From contig CAMPDV010002857.1 of assembly GCA_946699065.1 (NCBI GenBank), positions 1-64,000 of the forward strand: a stretch of DNA of 64,000 nucleotides. The letters are read 5' to 3'. The position numbers and the translations under genes are program-made. Source of the DNA: Loxodes magnus. Lineage: Eukaryota; Ciliophora; Karyorelictea; Loxodida; Loxodidae. Under the pieces are notes generated by a model, which saw nothing but the letters and a program-made list of their open reading frames with translations, was not told the origin of the DNA and did no database searches. Positions 46,503-58,149 of this stretch are shown here, piece by piece; within the stretch, counting starts at the first letter, position 1; each line of letters opens with the position of its first letter.

Positions 46503-49326
46503 AAATATACTTTATTTTCTTATTAATCAGTAAATTTTATAGTAAATGTATAATTATATAAACTAAAGGAATATAAATAAATATAAAATGATAAAACATT
46601 TAACTTAAATTGCTATATAACAAACATTATATAGTTCAACTTCTCATCAATAAACAGCAAATTCTTTATTTAAACATACTCAAAATTTATTTTTAAATGT
46701 CTGATAATAAAATAACGAGAATTATATATTTTTAGACTTATAAAAAGAAATAAATTATACATAGCTATTGAAGATTACACTACAACAAGCAAAAGTTTTA
46801 AACTTCCTTACTTATGTAAACTAAATAAACAATAGATATAATAAAATGTATTATTTGCTAATAAAGCGTTATTAATTTTTAGTTTTCTTTAAAGAAAAGT
46901 TTAACAATATGAAATGATTATTTCAAAATAAATTCCTACTCTACCCAATATTTTTAATAATTATAACTACACTTTAAAGAATCTATTTAAAACAAAATTT
47001 AGCAAGCAAAGCGAAGAAACTAAGTTGAATAAGTATACAATAAATAAATTTTTTTAATTATGAAGATAGAAATTATTTTCAACAAAGGGCTTAGCAGTAA
47101 TTATAAATTCCTATTGAATATGTCAGTCTAATTGAATAAGTATTATTAAGATTTAACTAAGTTTAAGTTTTACTATTATTTCTCTTTTTACTTATTAATT
47201 CTTAAGCTTTAATTAAAAGTTCTTAATTTATTAATAAAAAGGAACTATAAAGGTTAAAAGATTCTATTATGCTTGATACTTAAAACATCTCAACGACAAA
47301 ATATTTGACTTATAATTTACGTAATCCTTTAAAGAATAGATGTAGTCTAAGTTATTTAGAATTAATATAGTAAATTTAATAGCGAAAATTATGATTTTGT
47401 TTGCTTAAAAAGTTGATTTAACAAGCTTTTATATTCCACATAATTAAAATATTTCTCTTCCTAATTTTTATCCTTTTAGATTTAAATAAATGATGGATAA
47501 GTATTATAATAATTCCATATGCTTGAAATCTAAATTTATTATATTAAAATATAGAGAAATCTCATTTTAAAAGACTTTAGTAGTTAGCACTTTAATAAGT
47601 TATATAAATTTTAAAATGATGCTATATATCTACTTCTGAAATAGGTCTTATAGATTCTAAAAATTATTTAATTTAAAAATTATTTTTAATTTATATTCAG
47701 GTGATGAAATAGAATCGCTTTTATCATTTATAGAGTTCAACTCAAATTTTAGAAGTATAGATTAAAAAATTTATTTTGATTTAGATATAAAATATTATAA
47801 ATTTTCAATTTTATTATTCCTTTTTTATTTCTAACTAAGTAGCATAATGAAAGATATATAATAATAATAATCATTTTTATTTAATTATTTTAGCTTTTTT
47901 TGTATATAAATTAATTTATCAACTTTAAAATAAGCTTTCAAAGATAATTTTAAATTTTAGAATTAATTTATTAAACTTAGTGAGTTCCACAAGAGTTCCT
48001 TATTTAAAATTATTTATTTGATGAATAGATTTAAATGGAGATTTAAGCTTTATACAACCAATTTTGATTAATTAATAATTTTAAATCTAAAGAGAAATAA
48101 TATTTATCATCTTTTAAATATTTGCCAAATCTTATGTTTTTCCTATTTGTTAAATAATATTTATTTATTTATTTATTTTAAAATTACAAATAACTTGATA
48201 TTACTATATTTGCAAATACCTTTGGATAAAAATTATTAAAGGTTTTAAATTACTCTTTCATATATAAAGTTTATTTAGAGGAGAGAATTCTTAATAGATA
48301 TAGCCTTTACAGTAGATAAGAAAGTTTATATTTAATTAGCCTCATTATGCCTTACATTTTTATTATTTTTTAAAATCTTAAGTTTCATTGTTTTAGTAAT
48401 TAAATATTCTATTTTTCTCCTAAATTAATACATTCTTAATAAAGTCTAAACTAAATATAATTTCTTAAACAGATCTATTAATAAATATTTTCATGGATGA
48501 AATTATAGGTGAAACACTTCTAAACTTTATTTTTGATTGAACTTCAATGTAGATAAAAGCAGAAACTATAAAGGAAGATTAGCAAATCTGCTTTTCAAAC
48601 TGTAACTAATTTAAATTGAATGTCTAAGTATTATCTTTAGTTATATAAGCAAACATAAAAAGTTAATTTACATTCAGTTGAATTCATGGTATTTGAAAAT
48701 CCCACCAAGATAAATTAATTTTTGTTTTTAAAAGTGGAGACTAAAAGTTTAAATTAATGCATTGAAATAAGTTATATCAATAGGATTTAAATTAGATATA
48801 TAATACATTTTTTTTAATTTTATCAACTAAAATTTATTATTACATTTCTTAATAAATTCATTTAAAATGCTAACACTCATTAATACTTTAAGTGGGTTTA
48901 ACTGGTCAATTTCATTGTCTGTGATATGAAAATAAAGAAAAGTAGAAAATTTAAGAGATAGCTAGGTTTATTTTAAGAGGTGATGCAAATATCTTTGCTA
49001 GCTACAATTTTTTAACTAAGTTTATTTTATTATTTTTAAGTTTTTGTTTGCTCGTTATCATTGCTATAAATATTACAATTGAGCAAGCAAATAATTAAGT
49101 CTCTAAACTTTACTTATAAACTTTAAAGAAATTTAATTTATTATTTTTTGTTTTTTTATGCATGAATATTTGATTTTAAAATAAAATAAAAATTATGGAG
49201 TCATAAGAGTATTAATAGATAATCTTTTTAGAATATAAAATAGAGAAATTGTAACAATTGATTTGATATTGCTAAGAACCAATTATTAAGAATCAAATTT
49301 ATAATTTTTATAAATGTTAAGTTATT
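46503..49326. other. Intergenic region between PARP and SAM genes
   Basis: AT-rich. No domain, tRNA or repeat match noticed on either strand. Confidence 0.4.
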
Positions 49327-50807
49327 TCAAGCTTTTTCTTGTCTTGATCTTTAACTTACTTTGTCCAAAAACTCCATATTCTCAGAATTTACTTAGATAT
49401 CCTCTTCTTAAAAATCGTATTGAGATTCCAAATTCTTAAGTTTATTTTGAAATATATTGAACTTTTCTTGATCGAATGCTTGGAGTTCAAATACGATATA
49501 TTGCTTATTATATAAATTACTCTTTAGAATATTTTTATTTTATAAAAGTTGTTTGAATTGTTTTTTGTTCTTTTAGTTGGTCAAACTTTTCCTTTTCTAT
49601 TCTAGTTTGAAAATATTTTACCGTTTAATAAGAATCTTCTATTTTAGACTTTGCTTAATTTAAATTATTAGAAGTTCCTTCGATTTATAATTAGTCTTAT
49701 CGAAATTTTAAAAGAACAGCCTTAAAAGTCTTTTTATATATTTTTTGAAACCTAAACTTTACTAAGTTTTCAGATAGATACTTTCTTTCGAAGGATGAAA
49801 GAGATTCTTGACTTAGCTTTAGTTCTTCTTTTTTTTAAGCTTAAGTTTAATCTTTCAAATGATCTCTTAAATTTATTTATAGAACTTCTTTATCCCTACA
49901 TCTCTATATAATTGCAGTTAAAGATCAACTTATTCTAAATCAGATATTTTTTCCCATTAATTTTCTTAAAGTCATTAATAGTAAAATTTGATATTTGTAG
50001 TTCTCAAATTATATCCTTTATTTTTCGCTATAATAATAATCAAAGATAGTTTGTTATTTCGTTAAGTGTTTCTATTCCCCTTCATCTTCTTAATTTTGTT
50101 AAGTAAAATCATTTTCCAATTTTACTTCTTAGGAATTTTGGATGTTTTCGTTATTTTAAACTATACTAGTGACTTAAAACATTTTAAGGTATGTTTTCTT
50201 AATATTTTGTATTAGTAAGTTACTTTCGAACTTATTATAGTTGTTGAATTTAACTCAAAGTTAGTTCCATTAACTCAAATAGCTCTTATAGTTCTTGCTC
50301 ACTATAACTAACTAATTGTTCAGCTGTAATTCCACTATTTTCTAACTGGTTTCTAATATTATTTAAAATTGCTTTTTGAAATTCAATCTAAGGACTCTAC
50401 TTTTTGAGTATTTTTGCTTTAACTTTAATTTAAAATTAGTAACTAATTTAGCTTGTTCTAGCTATTAAATCTAGCTAGGATTTAATTCCATTAGTTCATA
50501 TAAATCAGATAATTCTTACTCCGTATAACTTACTAAATTTTCTTCTGTCATGCCACAATTTTCTAATTAGGTCCTAATATTGTTTAAGTTATAATGAGAT
50601 ATTCAATCACTATCTAGTTTTCCTTTTCAAACTTTGCTTAACTTAATTTATCTACTATATTTAGCTTTAATTCAGTTCCATTAGTTCAAAAAGGTCTAAT
50701 AGATCTTGCTCTTTATGATTTATTAACTATTCATCAGTCAGACCACAACTTTCTAACTATTTTCTCATACTATTAAGATTAAATTTCTGAATTCAATCTT
50801 CTTACAT
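49327..50807 (-). CDS. Triple SAM-like repeat, coiled-coil protein
   Basis: ATG 50,807 (MQEDWIQKFNLNSMRKQLES) and likely TGA 49,327-49,329 (after SRQEKA). Three tandem ~60-residue repeats share (D)WI...LN.(I/M)R.QLE..G(L/M/I)T.E.L....EQ.L..L.ELMEL..SQIQQ, a helical pattern with a leading Trp that fits SAM domains. The leading Trp is TGA in all three repeats. The same module opens the SAM-WWE-PARP gene 3 kb away, transcribed towards this one (convergent). The rest is Lys/Glu-rich coiled coil (RIEKEKFDQLKEQK, IVFELQAFDQEKF). SAM domains polymerise, so the two proteins may co-assemble (inference). Length 1,481 bp is not a multiple of three; shifts occur in the C-terminal half. Confidence 0.7.
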
Positions 50808-52154
50808 TTTAAACTTAGAATAAAGCTTCTTAATATTTTAAGTTATAGTGTAATTTACTAATTATAAGGTAACTATATAGATAATTAGCATGTTATAATA
50901 TAAACAAATAGCTTTCTAGACTTAAACTTAGCTTTATATTATATTAATTATATTAATGCTTATGCTTTCAGTGCTTATCTAAATTTTATCAATTTACTCA
51001 TTTACTATATTTGCTATTATAGATTAAGATTGACTTCTAATGAAGATACAGCTTAATTTAAGTTATTACCTATATTTGTGCTTAGATTAAACTTTTTTTT
51101 ACATAATGGTGATTTATGCTTAACATTCTTAATTTTTAAATTTTAATATTTCTTTGGCTTTTTCTTTAGTTGCTGGCCTCTAAATTAAAAAAATACTCTT
51201 TTTATTTACTTTTTTAGTTGAAAAAATGTTTCTTTTTCCTTTAATATTTATATAGTCATTTCTGTTTTAAATTATGACAACTCTAAGGAAAAGAGCCTCA
51301 ATTATAATGATTACTATCAAATTAATTTAACTTTCTTGCTCTGTCTCGTGGAATGATCCTCATTTAATAGAGTATTAATTTATTTATTAATTAGGTTGTA
51401 TTATTTACTTTTATATATAAAACTTCTCTTTATTAAAACTTCAATATGATTCAGATTTATTAGAAGCTACTATTTTCTAGCTGAATTATTATAATTAACG
51501 ATTTTCTTTAATTATATTTATTTAATTTGTTTGCTATTAGTTTTTAATAGATAAAGGTAGCTTCTCTATAATTGAATGCTATAAAATAGATAGGTTTTTA
51601 CCTTTGTAGACATATTATAAGCTTAAACTATATAAATTGAGTAAGGAATTAAAGAGAATATAGATATAAATTTGCTTTTATCTTTAAATTAAGCAGAAAT
51701 TAAAGATAAATGGTTTATCTAAATTATCCTTACAAGTTTATTAGTTATACTTTAATTCTTTTTATAGTTGCTTATGGTTATATCATTTCTTTACTTAACT
51801 TTAGAAATTTAACTAAATTTAATTTAATTCTTAACTTTAAGGCAACAGCAAAAGGAAAGCTATAATTAAATTTAGAATTTATAGACAATTAGCAAATCAG
51901 AGGATATGCTTAAGGCTTATATGACTTATTAACTTTAATTAAGCCAACAAAAACCTATATTAAGATTTTGCGTGCAGGATACATAACTAAACCAATAATT
52001 CGTTGGAATAGATATAATTATGATATTCTACTAAAAAGTAAATAAACATAATTTTAGATTTAATAAAGAAATTTCTAGATAAGTTTATACTAAAAGCTAA
52101 TATAAACAAAAATAGATTTATAAGATAAAAAGAATAAAATAATAAACTAGCTTT
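50808..52154. other. Spacer with no recognised gene
   Basis: AT-rich with a slightly GC-richer patch at 51,830-51,990. Nothing named. Confidence 0.4.
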
Positions 52155-52985
52155 AAAATAAAAAAATATTTATTTTTTATTTTAGGATATATCTCACTAA
52201 GTTTGAATAAAAATGGAAGAAAATTATCTTTCATTTATAAGTTAAACCTATAACAAATTTTAGTCAATAATAAAATAAAAAAGAATCTACAATTTACACT
52301 AAAAAACTCAAGGGTTTTAATATATTTTGACTTGGGTATTATGGTTAAAAAATCTCGAAAGCTATTAAAGTTAAATAATATTTAAAGAAAAAGTATATAA
52401 ATTTTATAAAATAACTATCTTTCTTTATTAAATTAGTATTTTTATTTAAAAAGGATATAAAAATTAATTTTAAATCATATACTAAAAGTTTAAAGAGAGA
52501 TTCTATATAGTAGTCACATAATGTATAAGGGAAATATAACTTAATGTAAGGAGTCTAATAAAATTATGTATTATTTGCTATTATAAATTGAGAATATTAG
52601 CATCAATATGATTAAGACTTATAAATACATTAGTCTAATAGATTTTATATCTTTCAGAGTTTGGACTTCTCTTTAAATTGATATTTAGAATATTAATAAT
52701 CAAACATTTTTATATATTTAAGCAAAGCTTAAGCATAAATATAAGGCTCTATGGTGTAAGGGTAGCACGTGGGTCTACGGAGCCCTAAAATTGGGGTTAA
52801 AAATCCCTGTAGAGTGGCTTTTTATTAATGTTTATAAAAATGTAGGTTAGTGAATTAAATAAGGAAAAGAGTGATTATAATATCAGTATCCATAGCTAAA
52901 TAGATCATATTATAAGTAAATACTCTCTAAATTATAAATAGAAATTATACTAAATTAGATGCTCTAATATATTTACAATTTGAAT
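52155..52985 (+). repeat. tRNA-Arg-bearing duplicated segment, copy B
   Basis: Partner of 5,665-6,500, with substitutions and indels. Duplication of a tRNA neighbourhood without its flanking tRNA-Thr and Gly. Confidence 0.9.
52745..52817 (+). pseudogene. Degenerate tRNA-Arg copy
   Basis: Copy of 6,248-6,318. The anticodon stem has C to T and an extra T after gccc, the T loop is ttaaaaat (too long and missing the TTC), and the acceptor end reads tagagtgg, losing the outer pair. The cloverleaf no longer forms well, so I call it a pseudogene. Confidence 0.8.
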
Positions 52986-52989
52986 ATTT

Positions 52990-53640
52990 TATTGATAACT
53001 CTAATTTAGAATCTAAAATAGAAGTTAAAGCTCTTGTAAATTCCTTTTATCTATCCAAGCTCTAATCTTTAGTTATAATTGATAAATTAAAAATACTAAT
53101 TTAGATCTAAAGCTGTAAGATAACTATTTAAATGACTTAATTAATATTAATGCTGATGATTATATCTCTAGAAGATAAATCTGAAATAATATTAAATATT
53201 CCTATATACTTTTTACTAAAAGCTTGAAGGTATATAGTAAAGATATACTATAAAAGGATTAAATACTTAATTAATAAATAAAACCTAATAAGCACTTCTA
53301 AGACTTCTTGCTTTCTTTGTGTATTTAAATTCTTAAGCTTGCTATGCTAAAAGATGTATAACCTTCTATTTTAATTTCAACATAAGATTAATATTAAAGC
53401 AAGTTAGCAATACTAAAAATATATAAGTCAAATATTAGCTGCTTTAATATGCTAAATGTGTTTCACAAAAAGAGATGGAAATATTTTAGAAAGGCTTCAG
53501 AGGTAATTCTCATGGATTTATAAGATGTAAAGCTATGAAATTAATAAATAATCAAATTAAATTATTAGAAATGTTAATTAAATAGTCCCAGGAAAAAAAG
53601 AAACTGGAGACGTCATTAACAGTTTTATATGATGGTATTA
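52990..53640 (+). other. Possible coding fragment
   Basis: One plus frame near 53,460-53,640 reads SQKEMEIFQKGFRGNSHGF and on, plausible but unsupported by any family. It runs toward the 3' end of the GT13 gene on the other strand. Confidence 0.25.
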
Positions 53641-54567
53641 TAATAGTAGGCATAGAGTTATTATAGCTAACTGAAAAAATCTACTATCTTTATGTCTTCT
53701 ACTAGATCTAGAATCCATTATTTTTTCAGCCTTATTTTATGAATACTATCTTTAGTTTTCCTCCCTTATGAATTCCTCTACTAATAACAGGACTTAATAT
53801 TGTTTTACGCAAGTTTTAAATTAAAGTATCATAGCATTCTTGTTGGTCAGTCGCATCCTGTAAATATAATTTTAAAGTCAGGTCACATATAGTTTGGGAC
53901 GATAAAATTGAAACTTCATTCTATTTTAATCGATATAAAATTGAAAAAGAGACTCATGCTATGTTAAATTGGTAGGCGAAGTTGTCAATAAAACAGCTCC
54001 GATTCTTTTACCCCCAATTAGTGCTATGAATAAATTTTTGATTTACTCATTTACTATATTCGAAAAAATCTTTAGACATAACTACATCTTCTTCACAGTA
54101 GACGACTGATTTAGCTTTCAAATGACTAAAAGTTATATTAAATAGAAAAAATGCATTTGAAGCGCTTTTAAATTAAATAAACTTTTTTCTAAATAGTCGT
54201 TCATATTCTACTTCAGGATGCATTACATGAATTATATTCAGTATACCTTTGCTTTTATGCTTGTTTATTAAGCCTGTCACATTTTCATAGTTTCCATCTT
54301 AAGATATTATAATAATGGTTTCTTTAATTCCATCAGCTTTCTCAAGAGACTCTAAAGTTTCTCTCAGATTTTCTAATCTTTTATAAACTGGCATTATAAT
54401 AGGAAACAGCTCTTCTTATTTTAAGCTGAGTCTTCCTATTAATTGTTCGTATTAGTAACGGACTTAGTCATAAATTTCAGGATGCCATTATTCAAAACTA
54501 TAAGGATTGCAAGCTTCTTAGTGAATATGCATAATAGGAGTAAATCTTTAATCAGCAAATTAGCCAT
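53640..54567 (-). CDS. GT13-family N-acetylglucosaminyltransferase-like protein
   Basis: ATG 54,567 (MANLLIKDLLLLCIF) opens a hydrophobic N-terminus suited to a type II membrane anchor, as Golgi glycosyltransferases have. After a frameshift near 54,415 come FPIIMPVYKRLENLRETLES, IIIISQDGNYENV, HPEVEYERLF, then SVVYCEEDVVMSKDFFEY, matching the order and spacing of the MGAT1/POMGNT1 family (a nucleotide-sugar fold with an acidic E-D-D metal motif, here EED near 54,087-54,095), and later SPVISRGIHKGGK. It would add GlcNAc from UDP-GlcNAc to mannose in the secretory pathway. Another shift lies near 53,760 and the stop is not settled. Overlaps no other firm gene. Confidence 0.62.
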
Positions 54568-54899
54568 AATGATTTTTTACTTATCTGGAAAACATCTTAA
54601 ACTGCATGAATCTAGTTTTTTTCTTCTTGCATTGGAATAAAGTTATAGTATTCACTCTTCATGTAAGTCTTTTTAAAATAATTCCCTAAACTATTTTTAA
54701 AGGCTAGATCTTCGTCTCTTGAAATTTAGTCTAGTAGTTTATATTAATTTTTAATGTAAAAGTTCATAAACTTAAACCAATTAAAATTTCCTACTATTTC
54801 TTTACTCAACTAATGTATTGGTAATTTCTCAATCACTTAAGCACCTAATCTAAATCTTCTTCCAGTTTACATTAATCTATAGTAGTTTTAGTCATATAT
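54568..54899. other. 5' flank of the GT13 gene
   Basis: AT-rich, and the start of sequence related to block 1 near 9.5 kb at its right end. No gene recognised. Confidence 0.4.
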
Positions 54900-55640
54900 T
54901 GAGAATATCCTTTAGTTTATTCTAATTTAAGCTTTTGGCATCTATTCATTTTCTTTCTTGTTAAAGAAGTTTGTTCCACTTGCAGTAAGTAGTATTTAAA
55001 TATTATACCAGAAGCCTTGCTCTATTTAGGCGTCTAAGTAAATATATTAGCATCCTTTATCTGAACCAAGTTCTAAAAGTATTTCTTTTTTATTTTAATG
55101 ATTTTTATTTATAACCAGATATAAAAAATAACCTCAGTTGTCATTTAATGGACTACATCCTTATATTTTATTTCCTAATATTGCAAATCTCTTTTCTTAT
55201 ATTTGGATTAGCTTATTCGTATCAGATGCATAAGAATAGTTTCAAAGTTACCTATTTTTAGTATCTTAATGAATCAAAACTAAATTATATCCAAATTGAT
55301 ATTACAAGCTCAGGAAAATCAAAAGAATTAAGTGGACCATGAAAAACAAATTATTCACCTCACTATAAGTTGAATTAAAGGTGGCCAGAAGGAGGATTCG
55401 AAATATTTCATTCAATAGTACTTTTATTTTACTATAACTATACGTATTCCTTGCTAAATGACTAAAGTTACTAATTTAATATTTTTATTTCAGTAAAATT
55501 AGCCTGTATTCTTATTCTTCCTTTATCCTAATTTTTAATTTTAACTGAGTCAAAAATTCCTACAAATATAGTTACAAATCCTACTATAACCAGAATATAA
55601 AAGGTATTCTAAATTTTCATTTTTAGTTTGTAATAAAATT
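54900..55640 (+). CDS. Hypothetical membrane-associated protein, third copy (best frame)
   Basis: Homologous, in opposite orientation, to 8,860-9,530 and 25,590-26,235 but clearly diverged. The frame read from about 54,990 holds for some 200 codons: RRLSKYISILYLNQVLK, a hydrophobic segment (YILIFYFLILQISFLIFGLA), YLNESKLNYIQIDITSSGKS and RWPEGGFEIF. One or more membrane spans are likely. No family recognised. It precedes a TRIM-like remnant in the same orientation, as in the other blocks. Confidence 0.45.
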
Positions 55641-55673
55641 ATTTTAACTTTAAACTTTTAAAATTTATATTAA

Positions 55674-56166
55674 ATGAAATAGCTTTATTGCTTCAAAGTA
55701 AACAACTTTATGACTTTTAAAATTATTCTCCTAAAATACTCTAATGCACTCATATTCTTTGCTTCGCATGCTGTACTGAATAGTAAATTTATAGCCATTT
55801 TTTCATGTATCCTTTCGATTTCCAGGTATTTGAAGTAAAGATTAATTAAATATAATCCTGATTTTTAATGGAAATTATTCATTCTTTTGAAGGATTTTAT
55901 GAATTAGAAACTTCATATCCTGGAGCAGTCGAACTTATTAGAACATGAAATTAATTTATAAATATATCGGTAAATTAATTTTAATACTTTAATGATTGTG
56001 TTTGAAGGTGGAAATATGTATACTGGAAGCATAGAAGATTTTAAAACTTTTGTAAAAGTAAAGTAATATACTCTACAACTTTATGAAACTTAAGACATTC
56101 CAACAGGTGATTCTTCTGTGTACAAATAAGGGCCATTAAGAAAACTTCTTTATAGCCTTTGATTGA
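55674..56166 (+). pseudogene. TRIM-like remnant, third locus, internally deleted
   Basis: ATG 55,674 (MKQLYCFK), RING core KILQCTHILCFACC, then a jump of about 1 kb so the coiled coil is gone, then the C-terminal domain (HSFEGFYEL, MIVFEGGNMYTGS, GDSSVYKQGP) to TGA 56,164-56,166. Single-base shifts lie at 55,690 and 55,990. The codon after AGA ACA is TGA here (55,946-55,948) where the 7.5-kb paralogue has TGG. Probably dead, though RING and C-terminal parts remain recognisable. Confidence 0.75.
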
Positions 56167-56189
56167 AAATATATAAAATTGATTTAATA

Positions 56190-57700
56190 AACTTTACATT
56201 ATTTAATTTATAATATGGAATAAACAAACAGACTTATCTTTATTTTTCAACTTTTATTAAATAAATCAACTAAGCTTAGACAAATAAACTTATATTTCCT
56301 GAACATTTAATAGAATTAAGAATTCTATTATCACTTTATATATATATTGCTTTATATTTAAGTTAATGAAATGTATTATTTTACTTGATATCTTAGTCAC
56401 ATGTTATCTAGATTCTAAATGTATCCTTATAGACCTTTTTTAATGAATATAAGCCTTGCATGTTTAGAAAAGTTGATTTTTCTTTTTTATTTCTAAATTC
56501 TCTATTTAATGAGTTTAAAAGTTAACTAACTAATGATTTTATTGCATTCATTTATTTTAATTAGGTAGAATAAAAAATAGCAGATGGTGTATTTAGCATG
56601 TTTACTAAATATTTTTATAGTAAGTCTCTAATTAATCTCTATATAATTAGCAATCAAGAACTACCCAAATTAAAAAGAGAAGTTTGCTGATTTTAATAGA
56701 GTATAGGATGTATTAAGGTATATTTATATCTTCTTTCAAAAGGCATTCAAATGAAGCACTTCATTCTACAGAAAGGTAAAACTTAATAGATATAAGAAAT
56801 GTCTTTATGATATATCCACAAAATATATCTACTTCAAGATAAATAAATAAAGCTTAGAGTAGTCACTATTGTTCCTCCTAATTATTAAATCTAGTTTTAT
56901 ATCCTTTAATTTAATAATACTAAATCAAATATTTATCTACTCTTTCATTTCATTTCCTCTCTTATGCTATATTTCGAAGTTAGAATTCTTTCAGCTCTTT
57001 CTTTAATCTTTAAGCATTTTATTAGTTTTAAAGTAATTAAATATCTCTCAAACTTTAAATTATTTTCACTGTAGATTTTTATCTAATTTTTAATTTTAAA
57101 GTATTTCTTTCTTTGCTTTTCTAAGATAAATTAATTTAATTAAGAGCTTACAAATCTTTAATAAATCTATAGTGAAAGATAACGAAAAAAAGCAATAAAT
57201 GTAAGCTATATACTCCTTGTTAATTATCTAAACATTCATAAAAGCTTGAAACTTAATTGCATAAGTAAATAAGTAATTTACATTAGTTTAAATCATTCCA
57301 CAATTCTAAAGAAACTTACTACAAAGCTAATATTATCCCTTTTCAGATTTTTGCTAAGGCTTTTTTAAATTAATTCTTTAGTGAAATAGTTAAACTTAAA
57401 GACTTATCTAATTATAAAATATGATTGTGATGATACTTGTTTAATTTAAAATTTCTTCTGCTTATTTCTATCTGATATAGAAATAATTAGCTTTATAAAT
57501 AGTTGTTTCATTTAAATATTTAGTTGACTATTAAAGAATTAGATTTCCTTTTTTATTTATATTCTTTCTTTGTATAATTTCATATATCATAGATTTAAAC
57601 CATTCAACTGTTTAAAAATAAGAAGATTTATTTATTTTAAAGTTCTTCTTTCTTTATTTCACTATCTTACTATCTATATTGAAAGCTTATTCTGCCATTA
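56190..57700 (-). CDS. Hypothetical gene U, copy 3
   Basis: Inverted, 85-90% similar copy of 22,330-23,995, convergent with the TRIM-like remnant. Carries the NTPSAIFYST segment near 56,590. Unrecognised. Frame joins, start and stop undetermined. Confidence 0.4.
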
Positions 57701-58149
57701 TAATATTTTAACTTAATTTTATAATGCTATAACCTTATAAATAACTATCAACTCATCAAATTTTATCATTAAATATATTATTATTTTAAAGATCTATACC
57801 GAAGTATAAGCAATTTATTTGATAGATTAGTATTATTATAAATAGCTTAAATTGCTTTATATGAAACTAACTTTTTATTTCCTTCAATTTTAAGATTTTT
57901 TAGTGTATGATTATATCGATCTTTCTAAGGCTAATATGCTATCTAGTTTACTCTTATTTTAATGCCTATTTATTTATAAAGACGGTATTTTATATTTTTA
58001 GGAACTGTATATTTGTTTATAGATTTAAGTTTGGTTAAAATAAAAATCCTTAATTGATAAATGAAATAGAGAACAAATATTCTATGTAAATATACACTAA
58101 TGAAGATATAGTCAATTAATCAAATAATTTCTTTATATGAAGTTGTAGC
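57701..58149. other. Spacer downstream of the histidine kinase
   Basis: AT-rich, nothing recognised. Confidence 0.5.
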
